Source of the DNA: Sclerodactyla briareus
Taxonomy: Eukaryota > Echinodermata > Holothuroidea > Dendrochirotida > Sclerodactylidae
Direction: 5' to 3'
Assembly: GCA_026419785.1 (NCBI GenBank)
Contig: JAODTK010005680.1
Span: 124,001-188,000, forward strand
DNA: 64,000 nucleotides
The translations under genes and the position numbers were made by a program. Of this stretch, positions 48,535 through 60,330 are shown piece by piece. Position 1 is the first letter of the stretch, and each line of letters opens with the position of its first letter. The notes below the pieces were generated by a model, which worked only from the letters and a program-made list of their open reading frames with translations, was not told the origin of the DNA and did no database searches.

Positions 48535-49330
48535 ATCAGCAGTACTTTATAAGCTCCCAGGTTAGTATGAGCCATGCACACCCGTTTTCGAGGTATTGAT
48601 TGCTATCCGACCGAGGCTAACGACTCTATCTTCGAGCGCAGCCGCATTATATGTCAAAAGGCATCTCTGTTGTATAGTGCGTGGCGATTGATTATGATGA
48701 ATCTGTACCGAACGCGCCTCAAGCCGTCAAAACGGGTCTCGATGTTTTTAAAGTGTATTCCATCAACTACATGGCTGATGGGGTCTCGTGAGGTGAAATT
48801 CCAACTGAAGCAAACACGTGTATATACCTTAGCCGCGCATTATGGTCGGTGAAGATGTAATCAGCCGTATGCGTATGCATGCTCGACTAGGAAGTCCGAC
48901 GTGATTGAATTCGACAGTAAATATCCCTACTTCGGAATCCATTATACTAATTCAGAATGTGATATACCCTAACCCGTTGATTAGGACGTACTCTAAGAAT
49001 ATTGACTTCAACGTATAAGCTAAGACTTAACGAAGCGGATTCCGCCACGTCTCTCTAGATTAGCTAGTATTCGGAGAGTATTTCTCCGACGGTCCGACCT
49101 AGGTTAACGACCGTACCCTGGAAGCCAACAAAACAAAAAAAAAACCATAAATGAACTTTGCTTTCAACAGGAGTCCGAAGTGATCGATTGTGAGTTTAAT
49201 AAGGACTTGTGCCTACGATAAATCAAGATGGCGGTATCATTGTCTCTTTCAAACCGAAAGAAGCTTAGTCCGTGAATTTGACAAGAAGCTACTGAAGATG
49301 TTTGAAGACATTTTCATGATGGATAAGGAG
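48535..49330 (+). repeat. Module M1, copy 4
   Basis: Matches 7370-8170 and 35310-36080. An A-rich insertion lies at 49132-49143. Confidence 0.65.
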
Positions 49331-49742
49331 GTAAATAAATACGATTTCCCACGCTACCTTTACAACAAATACCAACAATGTGGCAAGTTCGGGAGTTGCA
49401 AGTATGAAACTTAATCAGGTATGACTGAAAAAACGTAGGCGCAAAAAAACAGTCGGTCCCAATAACGTTTTCCCCCTTTGCAGCTGTACATTCTGGTAAC
49501 TTTTGCTTATTTTCAATGGTCAAATTGAATTTGCCTTTTCCTCAGAGTTGCAGAATCTCAATGGCATCTCTGAAAACAATGAAATTATACAGTTCATTTC
49601 AATCTCCCAATTTTTGCGAGTTCAACAAACAGGAATTTATCCAAACATGGATCGGAAGTAACGTTCCCCCCACCCAAAAAGGGGCTCAACATTGGGGTTC
49701 TATTCGATCTCTAAATGTGGTTTAAAAATACGTAATTCTGCC

Positions 49743-49868
49743 GAACTAGATCACCAATGGTCTGTAGCTCAAACTGCACAAATGTACATGACAATGTACA
49801 TTTTGTTGTAAAAGTTGAAGATCATCAGCCAACGAGGCAGTTTCCATCAAACAATGGCCTATCGTGCC
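49743..49868. other. Left flank of the 7.8-kb block in copy 4
   Basis: Non-unit sequence between the break in copy 4 and the target duplication of element III. It contains the short repeat ATGTACATGACAATGTACAT. No gene is seen. Confidence 0.5.
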
Positions 49869-49876
49869 CCTGTGAT

Positions 49877-52800
49877 CATGGGCGTCGATCCGTTGTGAAA
49901 GTGGGGGAAAAACATCGATGCAAAAGACCATCTAAGCGTAGCGCCACCATTGGTTGGCGCGAATCGGTCAAAGAAAATTTTTAGCATGTCATTACCCTCC
50001 CAATCGCCGGAAACGGCACTTGCCAGACCCCTTTCTATAGCACCCATCACATGTATTCGAGTAAGAGCCAGACAAAAGTGTCATTGTGCATACTAAGATG
50101 ATTCACACAAAGCATATCACACGGATGGTATTTTTTATTACCATTTTGTCTACTCTGGCTTCGTTTGCGTGGGATCCCGGGTCTGCCCAACGGTCCCTGG
50201 TGGGATCGAAGGGAAAAGTTATAGTCGTACGGGACCATTCCATTGGGGACAGTAATATTTTGGCCGAATTTTACAAGATCATTCATCGAAGACTACGAGC
50301 GCGCGCGAAGCGCGCTGAATTTTGTTGGCATGTTTTCCGGCATTGATCGAAAAAGTCAGCAGAAAATTCAGACACAATTTTCAACTTGGCCTTTCTCCTT
50401 TTCCCAATTTTTCCACGATTTTACGGCCGAATTTTTCATTTTTTGAGGGGGGGGGGGTCCGCCCCCAGGCTTTCTTCTGAATATTAAGTCGAGTGAAAAA
50501 AAATGATTCGAAGCATTACAACATCGCATAGTCCCAAGCCGGGTGTAAAAAAACGTTATTGAAAATTTATGCACTTTCGGCCATTCGATTCAAGATTCTC
50601 GAGCACGCAGTATGGAACATGGGTAATCCTTTCGACTTCGGCCCTAGTGGGGGTCCAGATCTTCATCGGGGGTCCGCCCCTGAATTAGTGGACTTAAGAC
50701 AATTTCCACGCTGATTATTTTTCCGTTAGACAATAATTGAATCAGTTTTGACACATCAAGAACCTTATATTATCACTGTGAACCAGCGCACACCCACTAT
50801 AATAAAATGACTAGGTGCACGGTACACTTTCACAGGTTCAGTAAAATTGGGGCAAACCACTTCTCCAGACAAACAAGGTTAGTGATTCCATTTCAGTTTC
50901 ATATATGCACAACTTATATCGGTACTGATTTCGCGCGAAAATTTCGCCACCAAATCCATAATTAAAAAACTTTTCATTTTACTTTGCCCAAATTTCCGCC
51001 ATTATTTCTCCGAATTTTGGGTATTTTGTTGGTCGTGTTTTCACTCTCAAATTTCTGCCCGGCCCGACCCAGTCTCGGATACTATGACTGATTTGCCTAA
51101 GTTTGGTTTTCTTCCGCACCCGTGATATACTTAACCATCTCACTATATTGGGCTTAGATTTACAATACCGCCCGTAACTTCGGGGTTGAAAATGATGAAA
51201 ATATGTTTTGCCAATTAGCAATACTCCGGTGTATCTTGCTAGGACTATTTCAATCCCAGGGCGCAGATCTTTGTGGGTCATTGAACAGGTGGGGACTTTT
51301 TGGAAGTCCGCCGTATACATATGTGTTTTCACTCTTGACCACCTGGGACCCTCACTTTCCATTAGAATTTCCAGCCCCATGAACCGACGGTGGACAAGTG
51401 ACCTGGCCGATCGGCCGGTTCACGGACACAAAAATCAAGAGAAGCCGCTTCTTCTTCCCCAAGGGAGCATCTCCTTGACCCGTTGGTCATTTGACCTTGA
51501 ATTGGTTTTCATTGTACTGGGAACGTTTTTGAACGTGAAACTAGCAACAGCGACGTTGGGAGAGGCTAATACTTGACAAAAATGAAATGTCTGGGGGAAA
51601 TAAGTATGGGATACATATATTTTTCTCAGAAAACATTCCTCACAGACCCGTAAAATACGGATGCATCGGCAGACACCGCAAATATTTTTTTTCCCCAAAA
51701 AAAACGGACCCACTTTTCAAACTTTGAGCGGATTCATATAAACTTTGAGTCTGGTGTCTTTTCATCGAAATTGAACAGATATTAATCATTGAAACGTTTA
51801 TTTCAGTCTACCATTTGCCAGCGATCCGAATTCGACAATGACCTGAGAGAATGCGAATAATTCAATCAATCATTTTGATAAATTAACTCCAGTTCCGCAT
51901 TAGAACCACAAGCGGTGGCACCTGTCGTTACGGATGGGTCCATTAGCTATGTCACTCGGTTCAAGGGCGAGTTCTGTAATGCAGGAGAATTGGCCCTTGA
52001 CTATTACGCAAACCCACTGTGGGCCAGTGCCGCTGGTTGAGCACATCATGAACAATTGGGTCCTCAGGCATTCGTAAGTCGACTGCAGAATATAAATTCG
52101 AAAGAAAAGGAGAAAAAAAGTTGCTGAATGAGCTGGCCTAGTCGTACGGGCCCTCTTCTGTTTTTAGCAGAAAATGTTTTGCCTAAACCGAAGAAAAGCA
52201 GCCCCGCGCGCGAGTGCGCGCGAAAATTTTTACTGTTTTTTTTTTCGGCGTTGTTGATTGGAAAATTAGGGCCAGAGTCAGCAGACATTTTGGGCATTTC
52301 TTCACTTTTTCCTTTTTTGTCCAGTTCCCCGATTATTGTCATTTTTGGCCCTAATTTTTCATCTCAGAATAAAATTTGCGCTCTTCAAGGGCAGTAATGT
52401 GGTAAGTCCGAGCCAGAGTCGACGAAGCAGTTTGGATTTACAATTAATGAATGTGAACCAAAAAAACTATGTTTGTAGCCTAGTTATTCGGTCCAGACTG
52501 GGCGTTTTTTTTAGCTCAAAAATGATTATGGGAGTGAAGATTGAGGATATTTTTTCGCCCTGCGAAATTGTAAGGCCATGTGATTTAATTTGCAGAGAAA
52601 GAAAGAAAAACTTTAAATCCGTCACGGCGGTCTAGATTGATGTTTCACTATGTGGCACAGAGTGAACGTAAGACATTCGGACTAGGCGAGGGGCCTAACA
52701 TTATTAGGGGGCTCTGTGAGAGGGGTATAGGCAGTCAGGGTTTACCGTCCCCTTCGCGAAAATTGGCTTTAGGTGCAAATCAGCCTCTAAAATGTGATTT

Positions 52801-54163
52801 TCTTGTGCGAAAAAGTGCTGTCCACCAAGGGCGATAAGTTTTCTTCTTTGGTGATGGCTTGAATCCTAAACTTTCCATGGGACCACCTTATTGGGATTAG
52901 GGAGAGAAAGGCCTGGAAGTCCGACCGGTTAGCCCATCTAGAGAACCCAAGTTATAATTTTTTCGTTTTGACTCCGTTAGCTCGTAACCTGTTTCTTTCG
53001 ACGGAAATTTTGAATGATATTCATGAAGTTGTTCGAATTTTGTTTGCATTCATGAACGGTAGAACACACAACAGTCGAAAGGTGCTAATTCGCAAACGGT
53101 GTTCTAGTATAGCCTATGATTTAAAAGAATGCTTTTCATCTTTGCTGAATTAAAATTGCTTGCCGGGTTTTTGTTAACATAACATATTCATTCCTATATC
53201 AGCGCATTTACAATGTAGGGAATATCTCGGAAGCGCTCCACAATTGTTGCTGTCTCGTTCGGGATCATGGGCACGGACTGTTTTTGGTGGAAAATGAAAG
53301 TGCAGAATATATTGTTCAAAATTGGGAGTGCATCGTCTGTTCGATGACCTCAGATGGCTAGAAATTGCGAATTTGTCTAGGAAGCAATTGGTAAAATATA
53401 GTCCCAGAATTACAAATTGCACTCAAAATATTTTTCACGGAAGCTCATAGCTATCCGTGCAAGTGGTCTATCAGTACTGACAGCAAAACAACTAACAGGA
53501 TACGAAACGCGAAGTGAGAGTTTCGCATCTTTCTTGGGCACCTCGATAATAGAACCACAAACGTCCAAACTTGACATTGTGGGTCATTTATCCACTTGGC
53601 GGTGCGTATGCTGAATTGTGCCTATTCTTGCCCAAGCGGTTGGTTCCTCGATCTGCAAACTGGCTTTTACTTACATAATGTGTTGCGATTGGAGCCGTCT
53701 GACTCCTCATCCGCCTCTTATGCCAAACGCGCCGCTTCGTGGTATAATAAAGACATTTTATGGTGAATCTACCTTAGTTTAGATTTGTTCCAATTTGTCT
53801 CACTTATGTTTCTGACTACTGGGAAAACTTGCACAAAGTTTCATTCGCCAGGAGTATGCCTTCAAAAGGCCCACCACGACACTATAGAAGCCGCAGTGAG
53901 TGGACAGGTCGCCGTTGCGGAAATTTGAAAAATCGAGGTCGGAATTATAATAAAGGCCACTGTGGTCTTTGTGAGGATGCTTTCTCAATATTTTTCATCC
54001 CACACAGCCACTTAACGGATACGTGTGTTTAAACGGACATGTACTTTCGTTTCTTCATCGAGGATCAAAAGGGGGGGGGACATTTTGATATGATGTCCCC
54101 CCCACTTCGAAAAGTGGGGGGACTGTCCCCCCTGTCCCCCCCCTCAAGGATTTCGACGCCCAG
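49877..54163 (+). mobile_element. hAT-like element III, 4287 bp
   Basis: The ends are CATGGGCGTCGATCC and, read inwards, CTGGGCGTCGAAATCC. Identical CCTGTGAT copies flank it (49869-49876 and 54164-54171). The left end has AGCGCCACCATTGGTTGGCG and one copy of the ~210-bp subterminal unit. The right end has the ~110-bp G/C-run block shared with element II. The interior holds two further CAGGGGCGGA-like ends (at 50468 and 50682) that suggest nested insertions. Frames of 133, 122 and 99 codons (50979, 51208, 52336) overlap on opposite strands and show no hAT transposase motif that I can see. Confidence 0.85.
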
Positions 54164-54171
54164 CCTGTGAT

Positions 54172-55614
54172 GACCTTGACCTGATATTTCAATATGGCCG
54201 CCAAATGTGTCTTAGCAGTCAATGAAATGTTATCAGATTGGTCAACATTATCAAAGAAGACCAATTGAGATGAAAGAAGGCAATTCCACACAGTCGCCCG
54301 TCTATATGGTGCCCCTTAATGAAATTAACCTTCATATGTAAAAGATGTCCCAGTTCAGTGGTGTGGAATGTTGTGCAAAATTTCAATTTGCAAAATGATC
54401 GAAATGACCACTAGATGAAACACCCTACATGTTTTCCATTGGTCAAATGGTAATACTGACAAGAATGATCATCCAATCTATACTCAGGAGAAGAATAGGC
54501 TGCTGTGACGAAGCCACACGGCTGGGGTCAGGTAAGAAAATAGTAGGAATGACTGGCAATGCAGTCTCTGCCACACGTTTGCAAATGGCCAGTCACAAAA
54601 ATTGGCGCGTACTGATTAATAGAATAATAGTGGCAACCTACGAATAAACAATAATGTAGTCCATGGTTGGAACGAAAATAGGCAATGGAGGTGCACATAT
54701 ACTAGATGAAATAAGAAATAATTGATGACTCAGCTTTAACTTGGATGGAGAGCAGGGATGTGTTCAATTATCAAATGGTACAATCACCACAGGCTTGCCA
54801 AGATAGTTTCCAATCCCATGGACCATCCTAACTCCCAGATACTGAGTCCACTGACTACCTACTAAGATCCAGACCCAATGTACCATCAAAATCAGTAACC
54901 TTTCAATAACCCCATTCCAATGCATTGTTTTGCCATGAACCACATAGCCTTTCAATGTACTCAATTATAATTACAAATGCCTGGTTCACTTGGGTAGATA
55001 TATTTTTTAATGAGCAGTCCAAGGTTGTTCCCTTCAACAACTTCCCCATTCCAAGAAAATGGGACAATGGCGCTATTATTTATGTTACACGAGTAAACAG
55101 CCATCTATGCTCTAGAATAACCTTATGGTAATGGATGGCATGACCAGGAGAAGAGTAAGAGTGAACTCCTACTTAATTAAGCTGAAATAGAAGCCAAGTA
55201 GATGGGCTGGTTGTTTGGGGGATGCAGAAATGGAATACCAAAAAATACAAAACACAACAATGAGTCATATCCATTCCACTCATCGCAGCACCTGCGAAGC
55301 CAATCGGCCGCAGCAGGGACAGCAAAAAACGCGGTGAAACTAGTTACATAGGACTAGAGAGAGATGAGCATTTCCCCAATTAGCGGTTTTCTCACAAGGC
55401 CAGGGGCGTGCCTTCAATATGTTTTACTCGCGTTGTCTCAACTTCGTCTTTGTTACAAATCAGTTCTCTACATTAGATGGTAAAAAAATCACAGCAGAAC
55501 AGCGGAACCATGTACGACAGTGAAATTTTAAAGTAAATGTGAAAACGTTAGCTTTACAGTAATAAGGGATTTTCATTTTGGATATACTGGCTTCTATATG
55601 ACTACTTAGGTAGA
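54172..55614. other. Non-unit DNA without a recognised gene
   Basis: No tandem structure or protein motif is evident. CAGGGGCGTGCCTTC at 55401 could be another solitary end of the CAGGGGCG family, with no matching partner in the window. Confidence 0.45.
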
Positions 55615-57500
55615 TTTTTGGGGGTAATTTCAATATGGGCCCCAGGGCCGCCGAACTGTTGCCCACTGAGCCCAAAAATTCCCAAAAACCCCCATTCCAC
55701 GTACCAAGGGACCATTCATGTAACTTGGAAGGAAAATCAATAGAGATTGATAGAGGAGATGCATTGCCAGTACCATTGTGTGAAATTTAATTAAATGGAC
55801 CTCCGGGCCCAAGTGGGACCTTAGACCAAAAATTCCTGAACATCCCGAAGGTAAGGCTGGGAGACCATCATTGGACGGAACCATAAGCATGTGAACAAAA
55901 ATTGGTGGAGATAATTTGAAATTTTACACATGATGGCCTGTATTGCCACTTAGTGACCTTTGACCCTGACCTCCACGAAAGTCGCACATGCCAACGGGTC
56001 AATTAACAATTTGTTTCCAAGGTTTGGTCGACAATTCTGTCACAGAATGACTGTTTGGGGCAAAAAAAGGCAATTGTTGACAAACTGGATTAGAGTAGAT
56101 AGGATGTTGTAGGGCTTGAAAAACCCCATGGTATGGCTATTCCATCATTAGATCGACTCAGCACTGATGCACAAAATGTGTAGGGGCGAAGCAGACGCAT
56201 TTTCGTGTTGGCAAACAGTGATGGGCCCCCAGGCCCACAATGGACCCTCAAGTCCAAAATTTATGAACACCCGAAGGTACGGCTATTAGACCACCATTAT
56301 GGATGGGACTCAGCACTGACTTGTGCAAAACACCATTGTAGGAAGCATTTTGGTGTCCCATGATGGGCCCTCATTGGCCTTGAGTCCAGAAGATTTGCAA
56401 AACACCCCTGTGGAACCACTAAACCCAAGAAGAGTAGCAGTACCGTACCAAGAAGTAAGTGAGTACCACATGTAACTCAAAAAAAAACAAAATCAATTTG
56501 AGCTTGTGGAAGAGATGCCAGTTCATTGTACCAATGTCGTGTGAAAGTCCATTAAAATTCCTAGGGCTACATGAAGGGGACACCGTGGAAAAAAAGTCAT
56601 GAACACCCCGAACGGAAGGTACGACTTGTTTAAACCATCATATGACCGAATGTCAGCACGCTGCACCAAAATTTGTAGAAAGAGAAGAAGCATTTTGCCT
56701 ATTTACATGAGGGCCCACATTGGGCCTGGGTTATAAAATCCCGGGGCACCATGAAGGTACAGCTATGAGACCATCATAAGGAGTGTTACATCAGCATGGT
56801 GCTGCAACTAAATTTGTAGGGAGAAACAATATTTGACAGTATTTATATAATGGGCCCTAGGCCCAAACGGGCCCTGGGACAAATTACTGAACAACCCAAT
56901 GGCCCTCCCACCCAAGGCCCATTACAGTGCTTTGAAGAAAAAACAATGATGGACCAGTGGGAGGAGATGCATTTTCAAGCACCATTGTCGTAGTATCATG
57001 AAATGGGCCGACGGGCCCATGTCGGACTTTGGACCAGAAAATCCTGAACACCCAAAGGTATGTCTATTAGACTATTAGACCATATTATGAACCAAACATC
57101 AGCACTGTGCGACTAAATTTGTGGAGAGTAACAAGATTTTGCGGTACTTCACATAAGGGGCACTATGGATCAAACTGGGCCATGAACCGAAAATTCCTAA
57201 TACCCCCCCCATGACCCTCTACCCAAGGAAACATTACATGTAACTTTGAGAAATCAATGAAGCTTCTGGGGAGGAGATCATTTTCAGGTTACTATTGGTG
57301 AAATTTCCTAAAACGGACCTTCGGCCCAAGTGGGACCTGGACCAAAATTTCTGACACCCCCTGAAGTAACGGCTGATAGACCATCATTATGACCGACATC
57401 AGCACTGTGCCCAAAATTTTGTAGGAGGAGATAACATTTGAAACTTACACATAATGGCCTATCGCCCCTTTAATGACTTTTGACCTGACCATTACAAGTC
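55615..57500. repeat. ~305-bp higher-order satellite (GAACACCC family)
   Basis: GAACACCCGAAGGTACGGCT-like words followed by AGACCATCATTATG and ATCAGCACTGTGC recur near 55838, 56120, 56265, 56600, 56745, 57045 and 57350. Spacing is about 147, 300 or 335 bp. A second monomer with CCCAAGGACCATTACATG and GGAGGAGATGCATTTTC alternates with it, giving a dimer of about 305 bp. GGGCCC palindromes mark monomer joins. The array runs to the right border of the 7.8-kb block. Confidence 0.85.
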
Positions 57501-59039
57501 AAACATGTCCCATTGGGTCAATATTCCAATACCAACACAGCATAGCTGGTTTGAGCTAAAATTCATGTTCTCCTCCTCCCCTCCCCTTCAAAGCCCGACA
57601 TTCTCCGAGAATTTTGGCCTGATTTGCATAGTCCAAGTATGTATTTGTGCTATATATTTTTTACCGGTTGATACAGAAATTGGTATTTTCAAGCCATTCG
57701 ACCGCAAATATCTTGGAAGTATTGAAAAGGTTATAAAAATTAACATATTCTCAAGAAAATGTGATCCCCCATCCCTAATTTTCGCACTTTGATAGGCTAA
57801 GTTTTGCCAACATTGAGTGGAATATGAGTGGTCTGTGTGAAATTCGACCGAGTTCTGCCTCTCCCCTCTGAAAGCAAACCAAGGCAAAATGTGGCATACA
57901 AGCAAACGTGCGCGCACACACACAACCACAACCAGGACATTTCGCGGTGCCCTGATTGCTGGACCTCTCATCACCTATGAGTAACCTCCTGTCCCCCTCC
58001 TTGATATTTCTTAACCATCACCCATGTTACCATAACAATATTTGCTGTGTAACCAGTTTGATTTCAATAAATCTGGATACTTGCTTTGTGCTACATTACC
58101 TCTTTTCCTCTCATAAGCCCTGCTAAAGCGAGCTCGCTGAAGCAGACGATGAGGAAGCGTTTTTCTGAAAAAATTGACGGTGAAGCTCAACTTTCCTTGG
58201 TATACTGTATACTATGTGTCGTGTATTACCACTTTTGTTTAGGCAAATCAACCGATTGTTAAAGCGTCATCTTGTGCATATGAGTGAATGGGGGCTGATA
58301 CGAAGTGAACCAGTCAACCGCGCCTGTTTGAACGGCTAACTATGCCTGCTGAAAAGCATACGATAGGATGAAGCCGTTTCTATAATATGGGGGTATCACT
58401 CTTTTCTTATATATCATGGTCAATCTTACAACCACTGAGTGATAGAGCCTTTATACGAGTAACAAAAGCAACCCTTTCAACAGGCACCTGACAAGGGTTT
58501 ACACAGCTTGTACCAGTCGGGTGAGGACAATGGCCTGTCCATGAGTCCCGATCCATCTTCCATCACCTTTGTAGATTTATTCAAAGATCTCCTCGGCGCC
58601 ACATATCATGCTATAACCGGTGATCCAGCGTCTAACGTCAGGATCAAAACATGCCTTCATGTGAATTCAAGTGTCCCGAAACTGGTTGTGTTTATGGTTA
58701 CCAAATTCATGAGGACTTCTAGAGAACGTGGCCTAAAGCTACCTTACGGTACCCCGGCCGCGCGGGCAATTTGGGTAATCACATGGACTATATAATAATT
58801 GGAGACGTAATGGCAACCTGATGCAATTGGAACTATTTGAAGAGAAAATTTGTCCCCGTGCATGTCGAGTCCACACGAGCTGCAAGCAATGTCCAGCACC
58901 TACAGTTTTGCTACTCAAACCTTTAGATTGCAGAAGCTCGGAGTCAATCCTTGCATGGTAGAGCCAACTGGATGTGCACAAAGTGCCAGTATGTGTTCCT
59001 GTAGTATCAATGCAAGAGTGCAATCGCCTTCCAGCACGA

Positions 59040-59580
59040 CTCCTCGCACTAAAGTTAAGCTAAATATGTATTGTCCTCTGCTAGCGTCCAGCGAAAAACC
59101 AAGCTACGACGGGGCGAATTTTGCATGACGTCACGACAAAATAATCGTAAATGTGGGCTTAATTATGTAAAGTTGAAGCGGATACTTTCTACCTTATTAT
59201 TATAATCAATTTTCTTGGACGGAAAAACGCGTGAAATATACCATTTGGTTACAGTTCATCTGACATTGCTGGTTGCAGTAAATTGTTACAAATGTTAAGT
59301 TAGGAAATCGCACTCCGTTTGTACCTCCAGTAACATGGAATGCACCGTCAAGTTTTTTGAGACCAACTTCTGTCCCCAATCAGGGGAGTTCCTTTTCCTT
59401 AGCATGTAAAATCTGCAAATAGGACAGGAAGTCTGCCCACTTTCGAACCCATCCGAGCATTTCTATGGCGACTCAATTGGATCAGGCTTTAAAGAGGGAT
59501 GCTATGGTTTCCATCGATAGGTGCGGATGTGGGATGCGTCATGACCCCCAGAATACGGATTTACTCCCGAGTACAACATC
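59040..59580. other. Copy 4 segment absent from copies 2 and 3
   Basis: Copies 2 and 3 pass directly to the CATATGCGGTTGGTTTG region (26165, 37600). Copies 1 and 4 share an extra stretch up to 10221 / 59040, and only copy 4 continues. No gene is recognised. Confidence 0.5.
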
Positions 59581-59649
59581 TATATAATATGCGGAATGGT
59601 TTGAGAGATAGAGACGACTTTCCGTAAGCGGCCAATGTCTTCAATTATA

Positions 59650-60330
59650 GAATAAAACCGAGTAGGCAAAACTTGTACGGATGCGGTAGTGATACGTAAC
59701 ATAACGGCAAATTGATTTCATGTTTGATTTTCCCAGTAAAGTTATTTCACGTCCCTATTCATGATTATTATAGCCCCTTTTAAACATAATTACAGTTAGT
59801 TTTATTCTAAAATATCAACCTTCCTCTCAGATTTATTTTTCTCACATTCATACCGCACACCACAATCACATTCGCACCTATGGCATCCTATCCCCCAGGC
59901 TGAGATCCCATAGGACAGATTCGTAAAGCGACAAAACACTATAATAAGTGTACTGCAGATTCCTTCGAGTACGACACGACGCGTGTCCTAATGAGCACAG
60001 TTGGGTGAAAAAAAAAAAATAAGACATTCCGCAACAGTAAAAATCATCCCAATAAAATGGAACGAACACTGAATAGGTCAAATTAACATGTGTACGGGTG
60101 CTGCAATAATGGCCGCATTATGGCAAATTTTTGGTCTACTGTCGCATGTCTCCTAATATTTACTGAATTGCTAACATGTTGCCTTTTTAACATCAAATCA
60201 TTATACAATCCATTCTTTCTGAAATATCAGCCTCTCTCGCGCGAATTATGAATTTTCACCCCCTACAGCACACCAAATCCGCATCTTTAGAATCCTAACC
60301 TAATCGCGCTAACGCCCTAAGTTTCCGGCG
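59650..60330 (+). repeat. Tandem diverged duplicate at the end of copy 4
   Basis: 60075-60330 repeats, with heavy divergence, 59675-59940: AATATCAGCC TCTCTC corresponds to AATATCAACCTTCCTCTC, then TTCACACC or CTCACATTC words, and CACACCAAATCCGCATC corresponds to CACATTCGCACC. The offset is about 400 bp. The second copy has no counterpart in copies 2 and 3. Confidence 0.55.

Larger units (their letters stand above)
44138..59995 (+). repeat. Macro-repeat copy 4, interrupted by a 7.8-kb block
   Basis: Unit sequence runs from 44138 to about 49742, is interrupted by unrelated DNA, and resumes near 57571. The break falls inside the stretch that is continuous in copy 1 at about 8715-8745. About 600 bp seen in copy 3 (33276-33886, including the CTAT microsatellite) are absent at 47141. 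Like copy 1 it carries about 900 bp (58680-59580) that copies 2 and 3 lack. Recognisable unit sequence ends near 59995. Confidence 0.82.

Noticed and set aside
50979-51576. 133- and 122-codon frames on opposite strands as transposase remnants of element III
   Set aside because: They overlap each other, show no hAT dimerisation or zinc-finger motif, and are consistent with stop-poor DNA.
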